Assembly: GCF_037078405.1 (NCBI RefSeq)
Contig: NZ_JAYMGZ010000005.1
Span: 1-64,000, forward strand
Direction of reading: 5' to 3'
Length of the DNA stretch: 64,000 nucleotides
Origin: Haloarcula sp. DT43
GTDB taxonomy: Archaea > Halobacteriota > Halobacteria > Halobacteriales > Haloarculaceae
Positions 1-7,969 of the stretch are shown in pieces (the stretch's first letter is position 1; the number at the start of each line of letters is the position of its first letter). A program made the translations under genes and the position numbers. Under the pieces are notes generated by a model. The model ran no database searches and was not told the origin of the DNA. It saw only the letters and a program-made list of their open reading frames with translations.

Positions 1-1
1 C

Positions 2-97
2 GCACGAACAGAAGTGTTCCTCGCGCTGTGTCTCCGACTCGTCATTGCCATCACCAACTACGAGCGAGGAAACGAACCGGGCTGTGAGAAACTATGA
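2..97 (+). pseudogene. C-terminal end of an unidentified protein (possibly a transposase)
   Basis: An open frame enters from the left edge and stops at TGA 95-97, giving about 31 residues that include VFLALCLRLVIAITNYERGN. The hydrophobic stretch followed by NYERGNEPG reminds me of C-terminal ends of haloarchaeal transposases, but I cannot prove it. It lies about 100 bases before an IS605-type element, so it may belong to older insertion debris or to an intact gene outside the window. Confidence 0.3.
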
Positions 98-304
98 GAT
101 GGATTCTATGACACGCTCTAGCGGGCAAAGTGACGCGAGAATCGCCCTCACCTAGCCTCTCGAAACCGTGGTCGCGGAAGCTATCTTGAATCAGCGAGAG
201 AACCCCGCCGTTCACGGCGGGCGTGAATCGCGTAAGCCCGGTGCCACCGTCCACGCGGGTCTACCTGACCGAATACCCACCGGCACAAGAATTATGCAAC
301 TTGG

Positions 305-721
305 GTGTATGGTTTTTGGCAAGGCCAAATAGAGTACCACCTGCAATCCGGGTCGCACACGGTCTACGCGCTCCAATATCACTTTGTGACCGTCACGAAG
401 TACCGAGCCGACATTCTCACCGATGAGCGGCTGGAGCGCGTAGCCGAAGTCGCCCACGAGATTGCAGAGGACTTCGAGGCCGACATTCAGAACGTGGACG
501 GTGGTACCGACCACGTTCACATCCTGTTCACGACCAAACCCACCACAAACCTCACGAAGTTCATCAACTCCCTGAAGGGCGTCACCTCGCGCCGGATTCG
601 GAAGGAGTACCCCGAGGTGAAAGACCGCCTCGAAGATGCCTTCTGGCAACCGGGGTACTTCCTCACCACGACCGGGCAGGTCAGCATCGACGTGTTGATG
701 GACTACGTTGAAAACCAGTAG
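305..721 (+). CDS. tnpA: IS200/IS605 family HUH transposase TnpA
   Basis: This 138-residue protein is a Y1-type single-strand transposase, close to the usual 130-150 residues. The HUH metal-binding motif is visible as H70-V-H72 within GTDHVHILF. The catalytic tyrosine is most likely Y134 in the C-terminal MDYVENQ, the usual position on the last helix. The N-terminal SGSHTVYALQYHFVTVTKYR is also typical. The ATG at 305 gives a normal length. The stop lies one base before the tnpB ATG, so the two genes are probably co-transcribed. No damage is visible and it may be active. Confidence 0.92.
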   Translation: MYGFWQGQIEYHLQSGSHTVYALQYHFVTVTKYRADILTDERLERVAEVAHEIAEDFEADIQNVDGGTDHVHILFTTKPTTNLTKFINSLKGVTSRRIRKEYPEVKDRLEDAFWQPGYFLTTTGQVSIDVLMDYVENQ

Positions 722-722
722 C

Positions 723-1976
723 ATGACCACCACGACTACGAAAACGCTGGAGGCCACGCTCGCCCCACCGACAGCCCACAAAGAGCGCAAACTGTGTGAC
801 TTGCTCGACACCTACCGGGCAGGACTCCACGAAGCGTTCGACGCCGGGTGCAAGACGATGACCGCCACCAGCGACGTGGTGACGCCCTACGACCTGCCGT
901 ATCAGGCGAAGGCAGCCCTGTGTAACTACGTCCCGCAACTGCACGGCACCTACGACGCTCAGGAGTTAGACGACGACCATCCGATTCGACTCACCAACCA
1001 AGCCGCCGAGTTCGACCACTCGCCGGAGCGAGACTACGAGTTTACGTGGTGGGTGCCACAGCCGGGTCGTGGGACGAACTTCTGGATTCCGCTTCGCATC
1101 AATCCCGCCCAAGAGGAACTGTGGCACGACCTCGTTGACGGTGAGGCGTCGGCAGGGCAACTTCGCCTGCAACGCCACCGCACGTCGTGGACACTCCACG
1201 TCACCGTCGAGTACCCGGTCGAAGAACCTGACTACGACGCGACAGACGACGTGACACCAGTCGGCTTCGATATTGGCGAAGCACACCTGCTCGCGGGCTG
1301 TGCCTGCGAGCAGGGCACTCCGACTGACCCACTACTCATCAACGGCGGTCAAGCGCGACACCTCCGCAAAGAGATGTTCACGACGCTCTGCCGCCTGCAA
1401 GAGCGTGACGCCGCCCAGTGGCGGATTGACGAGCGATTTGACCACTACCAGAACGCGCTCACGGACATTATCGAGAAGGCCAGCCGGGAAGCCGTCGAGT
1501 ACGCCCGTCGCTTCGAGAAGCCGGTTATCGTCCTCGAAGATTTGGCCTACATCCGCGAGTCGCTGGACTACGGCGAGTGGATGAACCGACGCCTCCACGC
1601 ATGGGCGTTCGCTCGCGTTCAACAGCGCATCGAGGACAAAGCACGAGAGACTGGTATCCCGGTCAGATACGTCCGACCGGACTACACGAGTCAGACGTGC
1701 CACGAGTGCGGTCACATCGGGTATCGGAATGGCGACGAGTTCCGATGCCAAAACGAGGAGTGTTGGGTCACGGAGTATCACGCAGACATTAACGCGGCGG
1801 TCAACATCGCTGACCGCCACGACCCGTGGGGTGAGAGCCTGCCGCTGAAACCGGCGGGCGATGACATTTCACGGGATGGGAGCGCCTGTGACAGCGCCGC
1901 GACCCCCACCGAGCAGAGCCAACCTCGGCAGATGACGCTCGGAGAGGTCGGGTCGGAACCCTCTGCCGGTCGGTAG
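723..1976 (+). CDS. tnpB: IS605-type RNA-guided nuclease TnpB
   Basis: This 417-residue TnpB has a complete RuvC-like active site: D183 (VGFDIGEAH), E272 (VIVLEDLAYI) and D355 (YHADINAAVNIA). A zinc finger lies between the last two (C326, C329, C342, C347). The family uses a guide RNA made from the 3' end of the element to cut DNA and keep the insertion sequence in the population. ATG 723 is preferred over an in-frame TTG at 708 because it directly follows the tnpA stop. All catalytic residues are present, unlike the second TnpB at 14.9 kb, so this copy is probably functional. Confidence 0.92.
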   Translation: MTTTTTKTLEATLAPPTAHKERKLCDLLDTYRAGLHEAFDAGCKTMTATSDVVTPYDLPYQAKAALCNYVPQLHGTYDAQELDDDHPIRLTNQAAEFDHSPERDYEFTWWVPQPGRGTNFWIPLRINPAQEELWHDLVDGEASAGQLRLQRHRTSWTLHVTVEYPVEEPDYDATDDVTPVGFDIGEAHLLAGCACEQGTPTDPLLINGGQARHLRKEMFTTLCRLQERDAAQWRIDERFDHYQNALTDIIEKASREAVEYARRFEKPVIVLEDLAYIRESLDYGEWMNRRLHAWAFARVQQRIEDKARETGIPVRYVRPDYTSQTCHECGHIGYRNGDEFRCQNEECWVTEYHADINAAVNIADRHDPWGESLPLKPAGDDISRDGSACDSAATPTEQSQPRQMTLGEVGSEPSAGR

Positions 1977-2027
1977 CCGGTATTCCCATGCAGGGAAGCC
2001 GCGCCGTTCACGGCGCGGAGGATGTCA
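1880..2027 (+). ncRNA. Putative omega/re RNA at the IS right end
   Basis: TnpB elements produce a guide RNA from the 3' part of tnpB to the right end, with the guide reading into flanking DNA. Here the predicted RNA would end with the hairpin 1999-2018 and GGATGTCA, and the guide would begin around 2028 (ACGGGCCTGTTCAG). The limits are inferred from family knowledge; only the hairpin and the conserved terminal motif are seen directly. Confidence 0.35.
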
Positions 2028-2031
2028 CGGG

Positions 2032-2220
2032 CCTGTTCAGTACGAGGCACTGCGCGCGTATTGGCAGGGTGCGGTACTCCTGTTCCCGCTCGGCTTTGGT
2101 ATGTACCTGCTCGGTCAGGCTGTTGGATTCTTTCCCACTGGAAACGCAGATGTCATCGGACACCTCGTTGGACTCGTGTTGGGTGCTGGGTATGCAGTGG
2201 GCCGGGGGTGTGTACAATAA
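2032..2220 (+). pseudogene. Rhomboid-like C-terminal fragment cut by the IS
   Basis: Reading from CCT 2032 gives 62 residues ending at TAA 2218-2220. They contain two hydrophobic segments, the second being GNADVIGHLVGLVLGAGYAV. The G-H-x-x-G-L-x-x-G pattern matches the last catalytic-histidine transmembrane helix of rhomboid intramembrane proteases. There is no start codon and the frame begins at the right end of the insertion sequence. The N-terminal part is not found in the first 200 bases on the other side, so either a deletion accompanied the insertion or this was already a fragment. Confidence 0.5.
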
Positions 2221-2460
2221 GGACACTCGATATATTCCAGCGTGTCGTCCTTGGTATGCAGTCCTTCTGGCGGTAGAGGCGCAGACATTGGGTCACAGCA
2301 CTCGCTTCGACAGCCGACAGGCTGGGCCCTCTCAGTCACGAACCGCTCGCTCTCTCTGTCACTGAATGGACTGACTCTCCTCTACGGGTATGTCCCACAA
2401 AGTGAACTCGAACCGCAAGGGACCCTCAGATATTTTTGATTGTTGGTTGATCGATAATGC

Positions 2461-2607
2461 ATGAAAGTGACAAACAGAGTGAAAGAAGCGATTAAACAGA
2501 CCCGACTTGCCAAGCAGGAAGTGGACGACTCCACCGTGTCTAAGGAGCTTGAGCACGCTTTGGAAGCGCTAGAGGACGCGTTGGAGACACTCGAAGACGA
2601 CGATTGA
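2461..2607 (+). CDS. Small acidic helical protein (48 aa)
   Basis: The 48-residue protein starts MKVTNRVKEAIKQTRLAKQE and ends in ALEDALETLEDDD. It is almost entirely predicted helix with a strongly acidic tail, typical of small haloarchaeal proteins. A TATA-like ATATTTTT lies about 28 bases before the ATG, giving a plausible leaderless transcript. It lies in a stretch without other genes (2221-2633). No function can be assigned. Confidence 0.55.
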   Translation: MKVTNRVKEAIKQTRLAKQEVDDSTVSKELEHALEALEDALETLEDDD

Positions 2608-2633
2608 TATAACCGTTGTAGGCGGTGGTTACG

Positions 2634-3875
2634 CTACCCACCAGCCGAAGAGTCGTGGAATGACCGGCCGGATCGAAATTCGGTCAGTTCAGCGATCCGG
2701 TCTTCCAGTTCTTCAATTTCGGTGCGGAGTTCGTCAGCTTCGTCGCCCTCGGTCGCCGCAAGTCGGTCTTTCAGCCCCTGCAGGCGTGTTTCTTTCTCTT
2801 GTTCGGCCACATCGGCCTTGCGAACGTACTCGCTCGATTCGATGTCGTAGACATCGGACTCGGAAAGATCGGTCACGTCGAGTGCGTCGTCGACTTTGCT
2901 GGAGTCGACCGTCGTCAACCGTTCGCGTTCGATGCCAGCGGACTCGAACGCGTTTAACACTAACTCGTCATCTTTGAGCGACCGGTTCCGACGCGTGGTC
3001 CGCTGGACGGACCCAAACTGCCCAGAGACCGGCTGGTCGTGATGAAGTCGGTCAAGCAAGACGCTGCGAACGTCTTTCCGGAGGTCGTCTGCGTTGCGCT
3101 GCACGTCCGAGAGCAGGGTGTAGATGTTCACGAGTGCGGGCGTGTCGACAGCATCGAGCGAAGCTATGTCGTGGCGCTCAAGCGCGTCAATCAGCAATAG
3201 CGCGTCTGCATATACATCCAGGTCCGGTTCTTCGCGCCCGGTCTCGTCGGATTCCCCACTACGGCTTTGGGCTTCTACCAGCGGCGATCCCGTCGACTGA
3301 TCGCTTTCGGTCAGTGTTCCAGCTCGGTCGTCCACCTCGAAGCGCGGATGGAGAGATAACACAGTCGCGTACGGTTCCGCGTCCGGCGGCAAGCGGTCAA
3401 CGTCGAATTCGCCACGAGCGTCGCTCACACGCTGGTATAGCGTCTCAAATTGGTCTTTCTGGAGCGGAATCGTCTCGTCGTCGTCCCGATACTGAATCAG
3501 CACTCGATGTTCCTGTACATCCACGATGCTGAAGGCTTTACGCGATAGCGGGGTGACGAGGATTGCATCAGACTGCAGTGCTTCAATGTTCTCAAGTAGG
3601 TTGTTCCATGTCGGCCCAAAGGTCATGATCAAGGATATGTGGTGATCGGTGAAAACCATAGGGCAGAGCGGTTGAATCAGATGACTACCGCTTGGCGATA
3701 TGGAATGAAGACCAATCTTGACTTCTGAGAGACTCTCCTTCCCGAGTCGCGTGGCGTTGTATTTTTGTGTTCCAGGCAGAGTGAGGAGAGTCAGTCGCAG
3801 TTGCTCCAGCGTGCATGCTTGATACTGCGCTTGCTGGGATCGGCTCTTCTCGAGGAGAACCATGACACGAGACAT
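2634..3875 (-). CDS. Uncharacterised protein with C-terminal coiled coil (413 aa)
   Basis: I do not recognise the family. The N-terminal ~180 residues look globular and mixed alpha/beta. The middle is acidic and low in complexity (about residues 195-225). The C-terminal ~50 residues form a coiled coil rich in E, L and R (EADELRTEIEELEDRIAEL). The start is uncertain: the frame stays open to 4061, but the ATG at 3875 has a TATA-like TTTAGTTTCG about 30-36 bases upstream. With that start it overlaps the divergent gene at 3862 by 14 bases. The adjacent HNH gene suggests an accessory or plasmid module. Confidence 0.6.
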   Translation of the reverse strand: MSRVMVLLEKSRSQQAQYQACTLEQLRLTLLTLPGTQKYNATRLGKESLSEVKIGLHSISPSGSHLIQPLCPMVFTDHHISLIMTFGPTWNNLLENIEALQSDAILVTPLSRKAFSIVDVQEHRVLIQYRDDDETIPLQKDQFETLYQRVSDARGEFDVDRLPPDAEPYATVLSLHPRFEVDDRAGTLTESDQSTGSPLVEAQSRSGESDETGREEPDLDVYADALLLIDALERHDIASLDAVDTPALVNIYTLLSDVQRNADDLRKDVRSVLLDRLHHDQPVSGQFGSVQRTTRRNRSLKDDELVLNAFESAGIERERLTTVDSSKVDDALDVTDLSESDVYDIESSEYVRKADVAEQEKETRLQGLKDRLAATEGDEADELRTEIEELEDRIAELTEFRSGRSFHDSSAGG

Positions 3876-4128
3876 CGCATCACCGTTGAGTCGCACTGAT
3901 ACGAAACTAAAGACCGTTCTCGTTCTGTCTTTTGAGAAAACTACTGATAGCCAGGTTCGGCGTGTCCGATACCTTGCCTGTCGTGGGGAAGAAACGATGT
4001 GGCGGATCGAAGAGCGTCGTTGCGGTGCTGACTGGCAAATCATCGATACAGAACCCATCACGGACCTCCAGTCAAGCCTCTCCGATCAGGCTCCGAAGGC
4101 AGAGCGGCATACGGACGTAGGCGTATGA
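3862..4128 (+). CDS. Small conserved-looking protein upstream of HNH gene (88 aa)
   Basis: The 88-residue frame contains VRRVRYLACRGEETMWRIEE followed by an acidic WQIIDTEPITDLQ region, which reads like one small beta-rich domain. Its stop overlaps the ATG of the next gene by four bases (ATGA, 4125-4128), a clear sign of translational coupling. An internal ATG at 3997 is an alternative start that would avoid overlap with the divergent gene. Function unknown; the coupling links it to the HNH protein. Confidence 0.55.
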   Translation: MTRDIASPLSRTDTKLKTVLVLSFEKTTDSQVRRVRYLACRGEETMWRIEERRCGADWQIIDTEPITDLQSSLSDQAPKAERHTDVGV

Positions 4129-4991
4129 CCAGGCCTTCACCGACAGACGGTTTGGATGATCTCGTCGACAGGACTGCCCTGACGCATTCGGCTGAACAAC
4201 CGTATGGCGACCATGCACAGGTCTTGTCGCAAGTTGACGATCAATCCGCGCTGCTGGATGTGCCCGTCGCAATCTGTTGTCCGAACTGTGGCGAGGTAGT
4301 CACGCTGTACGAACGGGGCCTACCAAGCGATGTCCCGTACTTCGATACTGCATGCACACAATGTGACGTCGACTTACGGACGTGGTGTGCTGTTGGCGTT
4401 GACGCAGCCTATCTCCAGATTGTCGAACCCGAACCACTCACGACGATGGTTCAGCAATTCTGGGACGAGTGGCTCTGGAGTGGAATCACCAACAGCAAGG
4501 GTGAACCACGTACCGACGAGTATACCGAACGGTTCGCGACGAAAACTGTAGCTTTCGGGTGGGACTGGGAGGTTACCTGTCCACTGTGTCGACGCACACG
4601 TACTGATCTTGAACGTGACTCAGCACTCGTCGGCGGGAATCTAGACTATCACCACTGGTCGGACAACCCTGATCAAGGGGTCTGTCTCTGTCGCGAGTGC
4701 CACGATATCATCGGCTTCGACACCTATGATACAGAACTTGAGGAGCGAGCGGAATCATGGGGATTTGACTCTCGTCACGACCTGCAGGTCATTCGCCTTG
4801 CGCTTCGAGATGCTGCAGTAACCGGTCGGCCAGTTGGAACTCGATCTGCAACTGCTCTCGTCGATCGATATAATCTCCTGCACTCTCCCGAGTGCGTTCG
4901 CCAACTCCTCGGAAGTATCAGTACCGATGAGTCGCTCCGAGAACGGTTCCTTGATAAACGCATAGTGGCTGGTATCGAAGCAACCTGCTGA
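4125..4991 (+). CDS. HNH-type endonuclease domain protein with zinc ribbon (288 aa)
   Basis: An N-terminal zinc ribbon is formed by CPNCG (about residue 52) and CTQCD (about 76). The C-terminal half carries an HNH-like motif: CPLCRRTRTDLE, then LDYHHWSDNP, then CLCRECHDIIG. The paired cysteines and the HH-x(n)-CRECH order match zinc-structured HNH nucleases. The protein probably binds and cuts DNA, perhaps as a homing, restriction or phage-defence nuclease. It is coupled to the 88-residue gene upstream. ATG 4125 is supported by the overlap. The target is unknown. Confidence 0.65.
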   Translation: MTRPSPTDGLDDLVDRTALTHSAEQPYGDHAQVLSQVDDQSALLDVPVAICCPNCGEVVTLYERGLPSDVPYFDTACTQCDVDLRTWCAVGVDAAYLQIVEPEPLTTMVQQFWDEWLWSGITNSKGEPRTDEYTERFATKTVAFGWDWEVTCPLCRRTRTDLERDSALVGGNLDYHHWSDNPDQGVCLCRECHDIIGFDTYDTELEERAESWGFDSRHDLQVIRLALRDAAVTGRPVGTRSATALVDRYNLLHSPECVRQLLGSISTDESLRERFLDKRIVAGIEATC

Positions 4992-5411
4992 CGAGTAACA
5001 GATCAGACCGACACAATCGCGTTCCCAACTCACTAAGAGTGTAGCGACCAAGCGATGGAGATTAGACTCTTACCAGCAACGTTGCGTGAACCGCCGCGGG
5101 GTCAAGCCCCGAGGCACTCGGCCTGCCCCGCCTGTAGACCAGTGGCCACTGGCTGAGGAGGAATTGCGTCCCAAAATAGGTGGCATAGGACGGTAGTGTT
5201 GTGTGCATTCAATAGCGACTGGTTTGCTGGTAAATATGTACACACACCCGCTCTTTCTGCGAGATACTGCCACACTTGTGATGGCTACCGTGCTAATCAC
5301 CGCTTCATTTTCAGAGTATATCGCCTTCGAAACTGGAGTCGTCTGTCCAATCCGCCGAGTAACTAAAGTTGCTGGCTCTGGATGACAGTGTATAGTTGAT
5401 TGAGTAGAGCT
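4992..5411. other. Intergenic region with palindromes, possible IS remnant
   Basis: No convincing gene is present. A short hairpin CGGGG-TCAAG-CCCCG is seen near 5098-5112, and a perfect 12-base palindrome CAGTGGCCACTG lies at 5140-5151. The hairpin plus GC-rich context resembles subterminal structures of IS605-type ends, so this may be a decayed insertion end. A 60-residue hydrophobic frame at 5203-5385 has no supporting features. Confidence 0.3.
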
Positions 5412-5645
5412 ATGAAGCACACTGGCCAACCGCCTCTCCCAGATTGGATCCAAAGTGCCTATCAGACACTCGAGAGAGCGTATGGTTCAGACACCGACGA
5501 ACTTTCGAGGACTGACGCACATGAGTTCCTTCTGGCTGAAGCCGAGCATATTGAGGAGCACGCTGATGCAGTATATGCGGTTGATCGACTTCTTGACCGT
5601 GGCTGGCTCTACGAGGTCAATGGCCAACTTCGCAAAACCGAATAA
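5412..5645 (+). CDS. Small acidic helical protein, paralogue of the gene at 28.3 kb (77 aa)
   Basis: The protein contains LPDWIQSAYQTLERAYGSDT and ends AVDRLLDRGWLYEVNGQLRKTE. The gene at 28310-28543 encodes nearly the same protein (IREAYETLEAEYASGIDELS, then AIDRLLDRGWLYEVNDRLRKTE), showing a real conserved family. ATG 5412 is chosen over an in-frame TTG at 5400, by agreement with the paralogue. The C-terminal DRGWLYEV resembles the end of a winged-helix or a small adaptor. Function unknown. Confidence 0.7.
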   Translation: MKHTGQPPLPDWIQSAYQTLERAYGSDTDELSRTDAHEFLLAEAEHIEEHADAVYAVDRLLDRGWLYEVNGQLRKTE

Positions 5646-5732
5646 ACTGTACGTATCCACAGCGACGGTCTCTAACTCTGTATCACCTTTTTGTATTGTA
5701 ATGGTTGTGATACCCGATTTGTCCGGGAAACG

Positions 5733-5759
5733 GGGTTCCATGTACAAGGGGTGGAACCC
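5733..5759. repeat. Stem-loop GGGTTCCA / TGGAACCC
   Basis: Two perfect 8-base arms (5733-5740 and 5752-5759) enclose an 11-base loop in the gene-free stretch 5646-5920. It could be a transcription or RNA-stability hairpin for the gene ending at 5645, though it is 90 bases downstream of it. Nothing else is recognised in this gap. Confidence 0.35.
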
Positions 5760-5920
5760 GGAGCGTGTGACAAAGCCGAGTTCCATACTGTTTTCCGAAA
5801 GCTGGCAGTATAATAGCTACTAATTGAGTACCAGATTCTATCATCGATACAGTACGTCAGATAGACAACGGCAAACGGTAGATACGCCACCCACACAACT
5901 TCGCTACGACCGTCTTTGTC

Positions 5921-6139
5921 TCATTGCCCGTCGGTTGTGGGAGTCGTCGTTCCCTTCATTGCAACTGTTCGCGGCGTTGGACAGTCACACTCTGTTCTAA
6001 GTAGTGCCTTGTGTCCAGGTGCGGTCTGTAAGAGTGCTTCTAAGTCGTCTGTATACACGCCCCGCTCGGTCTCAACGGTCAATACAACCTGTTCGCCACA
6101 CCGCCGACACGCGCGTCCGAGTGGGATCGCTTCTCCCAT
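5921..6139 (-). CDS. Small zinc-ribbon-like protein (72 aa)
   Basis: The protein begins MGEAIPLGRACRRCGEQVVL and has a second cysteine pair in RTECDCP near residue 53, consistent with one zinc ribbon. The middle part (VETERGVYTDDLEALLQT) is acidic and helical. No other frame is convincing here. The gene stands alone between a repeat-rich gap and the inverted repeat at 6227. Function unknown. Confidence 0.5.
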   Translation of the reverse strand: MGEAIPLGRACRRCGEQVVLTVETERGVYTDDLEALLQTAPGHKALLRTECDCPTPRTVAMKGTTTPTTDGQ

Positions 6140-6226
6140 ATTGTTTCTTTTGGGCGATGGAACCTAGAATGTATCGCCACCGGAGTGAAACTGAAACTGT
6201 CGGGTTGTCCGTGCTCACGCAGGCGG

Positions 6227-6267
6227 TTAACCAACAGCCTCACGAGTACTGGTCGATTGTTGGTTAA
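6227..6267. repeat. Inverted repeat site A: TTAACCAACA - 21 nt - TGTTGGTTAA
   Basis: Perfect 10-base arms at 6227-6236 and 6258-6267 surround a 21-base spacer. This is one of five copies (others at 14209, 16695, 18887 and 25492) with the same arms, the same spacer length (21 or 22) and unrelated spacer sequences. That pattern points to a protein-binding or recombination site. This copy lies in a gene-free stretch (6140-6454). Confidence 0.75.
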
Positions 6268-6454
6268 TGTATGTAAACTATAAGTAAGTGACAATACATA
6301 CAAGACCGTGCTTTCAGACAGTATTTCTATGCAGACGTCTCTCGGGTGGTCACACCAATCTCCAGCCCAGACTTCGACTACCGAGAGGAAGCCAAGCCAC
6401 AGTTCCTGACTGACACTGACGCGCCGCTGAGAGACTCACAGTAGCCCCAAACCA

Positions 6455-6547
6455 ATGCAAGTTGACTCGTACAAGAAGGCGTGGGAAGTGCTCGCCTTCG
6501 CCGACGAACACTCGAACAGCGAACTTAAACAAGTCCGGCTCTGTTGA
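6455..6547 (+). pseudogene. Truncated small reading frame ended by a repeat
   Basis: The frame starts MQVDSYKKAWEVLAFADEHS and would continue NSELKQ, but runs into the dispersed sequence GGCTCTGTTGAAATCC at 6537 and stops there. The coding quality drops exactly at the repeat, suggesting that an insertion cut off the rest of the gene. A second short frame with residues such as SSPDFDYREEAK precedes it (about 6350-6444). Identity unknown. Confidence 0.35.
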
Positions 6548-6608
6548 AATCCTCAGCCACTGATAGTTTGCTGAGGCCGTGGTGAATACAGCGCGCGTAT
6601 CGGTCACC
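6537..6608. repeat. Dispersed repeats: GGCTCTGTTGAAATCCT and inverted GCGC...TGTATTCA unit
   Basis: GGCTCTGTTGAAATCCT (6537-6553) recurs at 56485 and 56993. Just downstream, on the minus strand, TGACCGATACGCGCGCTG then TATTCACCACGG (complement of about 6578-6607) matches the first module of the dispersed intergenic repeat found at 25.9-38 kb. It is the only copy outside that region. The gap up to 6769 holds no gene that I can support. Confidence 0.55.
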
Positions 6609-6769
6609 AGCGGGTAGCCGAAAACGAGCCGAATGAATCGTTCGATAGAGTCTGTTTTACTCAATCTACGCTGCCTCAGCCGGGTGTACGAATGTGTATT
6701 GTTCGTCGTCTTCGTCTTCTCGATGGAGCGATTTTGTACTGAGCGAGAATGGGGAGCGGTTGATCGACG

Positions 6770-7159
6770 CTATTCGAGTACTGGTTCGAGTGTGGGGTCG
6801 GCACCGAGAACCGTAGACAATGTCGACTGCACCCGATCGAGTTGCTCGGTTGGTTCCACGAACTGTCGCTCTGGATCATACGTTATGAGTCCCCCCGAGG
6901 CCAACTTCGGGAGGTGGACGTGATGGAGTGAGAGGCGAACATCGGTTAGTACGTCCTTAGACGCCTCTGGAATTGTCGTATGGTGATTGTACTTGAGGAC
7001 GGCCTCGGTAAGGTCGTCGATCGTGACAGACCGCCGGTCTTCAACGAGCGTCCCGAGGACGATCCGCCGGTACCGATGCTGACATAGGTTGAGTACCGAG
7101 TCGAAGGTGAGAGACCCCTTATTCGTCATATTCACATACAGACGACCGACGACAATCAT
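6770..7159 (-). CDS. Winged-helix (DUF7344-like) protein (129 aa)
   Basis: The protein has a compact DNA-binding-like domain (about residues 15-110). The core is LTFDSVLNLCQHRYRRIVLG, then TIDDLTEAVLKYNH, then LSLHHVHLPKLASGGLITYD, then acidic helices. The HxHLPKLxxxGLIxYD pattern is typical of haloarchaeal winged-helix domains often found near sensory or bacterio-opsin-type regulators. An ATG at 7129 is an alternative start. The promoter region carries a perfect tandem repeat (7164-7197). The regulator at 7216 lies just upstream on the same strand. It is probably a local transcription factor. Confidence 0.7.
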   Translation of the reverse strand: MIVVGRLYVNMTNKGSLTFDSVLNLCQHRYRRIVLGTLVEDRRSVTIDDLTEAVLKYNHHTTIPEASKDVLTDVRLSLHHVHLPKLASGGLITYDPERQFVEPTEQLDRVQSTLSTVLGADPTLEPVLE

Positions 7160-7163
7160 CTTG

Positions 7164-7197
7164 CCTTTTTCATATACAACCCTTTTTCATACACAAC
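7164..7197 (-). promoter_or_regulatory. Tandem 17-base repeat containing TATA-like boxes
   Basis: CCTTTTTCATATACAAC (7164-7180) and CCTTTTTCATACACAAC (7181-7197) are adjacent direct copies with one mismatch. On the minus strand each contains a TGTATG/TATATG element at a suitable distance upstream of the winged-helix gene. They may be duplicated promoter boxes or operator half-sites. Confidence 0.45.
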
Positions 7198-7215
7198 CCG
7201 GGCTTACATACCCAC

Positions 7216-7872
7216 TCAGGGTTGGACTGTAAGGGCTGAGAGTGTGCTCCCGAGGACGTGTTTGATTCCCCCACGGAGACGGGAGCCGACGGCCTGCTGT
7301 GAGATGCCGAGTTCCTCGCCGAGGGCTTCCAACGTGACCTGGCGGGGCGACTCGTAGTACCCACGTTGGTAGGCAAGCACCAGCGCCTCTAGCTGGGTGT
7401 CAGTGAGGTCGGCTTCGGTTGCCGTCTCAACCGGCGTGAGTGCGTGCAGTGCCGTCATCGTTATCGGGATGTCCAGCTCTCGACAGCGTCGTTGAAACTC
7501 AACGAGGTCACGTCGGTCATCACAGCGAACCTCGAATGTCCACCATTGGCTTGTCCCGATGGCCTCGATCAGTGTAACACCTGTCTCCGCCAGTACGGTT
7601 AGCACGCCTTCGTAGTCTAGCGGCCACTCGACGCGTAACAAGTACTCGTCATCGACAGAGTCGACGAGCCGAATGCTCTTCACGCCCAGGTGCTCGGTGA
7701 ACGCGCTCTCGATGTCGGTGACTTCGGTTCCCCGCACCCAGAAGTAGGGAATCACCACGCCCTCTGTGGGGATGAGTCGCTCCAGTTCGACCCTCACGTT
7801 CGGCAGTTGGTCGAACACTGTCCCCAAGGGGAACTGGTCTGACGGAACCGTGAACCTCGCCTCAGTAGCCAT
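7216..7872 (-). CDS. Bacterio-opsin activator-type HTH regulator (218 aa)
   Basis: The C-terminal ~55 residues (LTDTQLEALVLAYQRGYYES, then TLEALGEELGISQQAVGSRL) are a clear Bat-type HTH_10 domain. The first ~150 residues form the usual ligand- or partner-sensing half of this family (FTEHLGVKSIRLVDSVDDEY, then a WTFEVRCDDRRDLVEFQ strand-helix). Such proteins regulate small local gene sets in haloarchaea. The start ATG is the first in the frame. The regulated gene is not evident; the neighbouring winged-helix gene downstream is a candidate. Confidence 0.88.
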   Translation of the reverse strand: MATEARFTVPSDQFPLGTVFDQLPNVRVELERLIPTEGVVIPYFWVRGTEVTDIESAFTEHLGVKSIRLVDSVDDEYLLRVEWPLDYEGVLTVLAETGVTLIEAIGTSQWWTFEVRCDDRRDLVEFQRRCRELDIPITMTALHALTPVETATEADLTDTQLEALVLAYQRGYYESPRQVTLEALGEELGISQQAVGSRLRGGIKHVLGSTLSALTVQP

Positions 7873-7969
7873 TGTTCATACCGTTTGCGTCCAGCTTGTA
7901 AAGGTCTGCCGCGGATTGCACCGTGCTTACGACGCCACACACAATACCGGCTGATTCAGTCGAATCAAC

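Larger units (their letters stand above)
200..2027 (+). mobile_element. IS200/IS605-type insertion sequence with tnpA and tnpB
   Basis: The element carries an HUH transposase gene and a tnpB gene that nearly abut. The left end has a hairpin (CCCGCCG-TTCA-CGGCGGG, 204-221) followed by CGTGAATCGCGTAAG. The right end has a hairpin (CCGCGCCG-TTCA-CGGCGCGG, 1999-2018) followed by GGATGTCA. Subterminal hairpins instead of inverted repeats are typical of this family. The same end types flank the TnpB-only element at 14.7-16.3 kb, so both belong to related lineages. The exact boundaries are inferred from the shared end motifs. Downstream, a rhomboid-like reading frame starts immediately at the right end, so the insertion probably broke that gene. 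Confidence 0.85.

Noticed and set aside
5203-5385. Hydrophobic 60-residue frame in the 5.0-5.4 kb gap
   Set aside because: No promoter, no conserved feature, overlaps an equally poor frame on the other strand.
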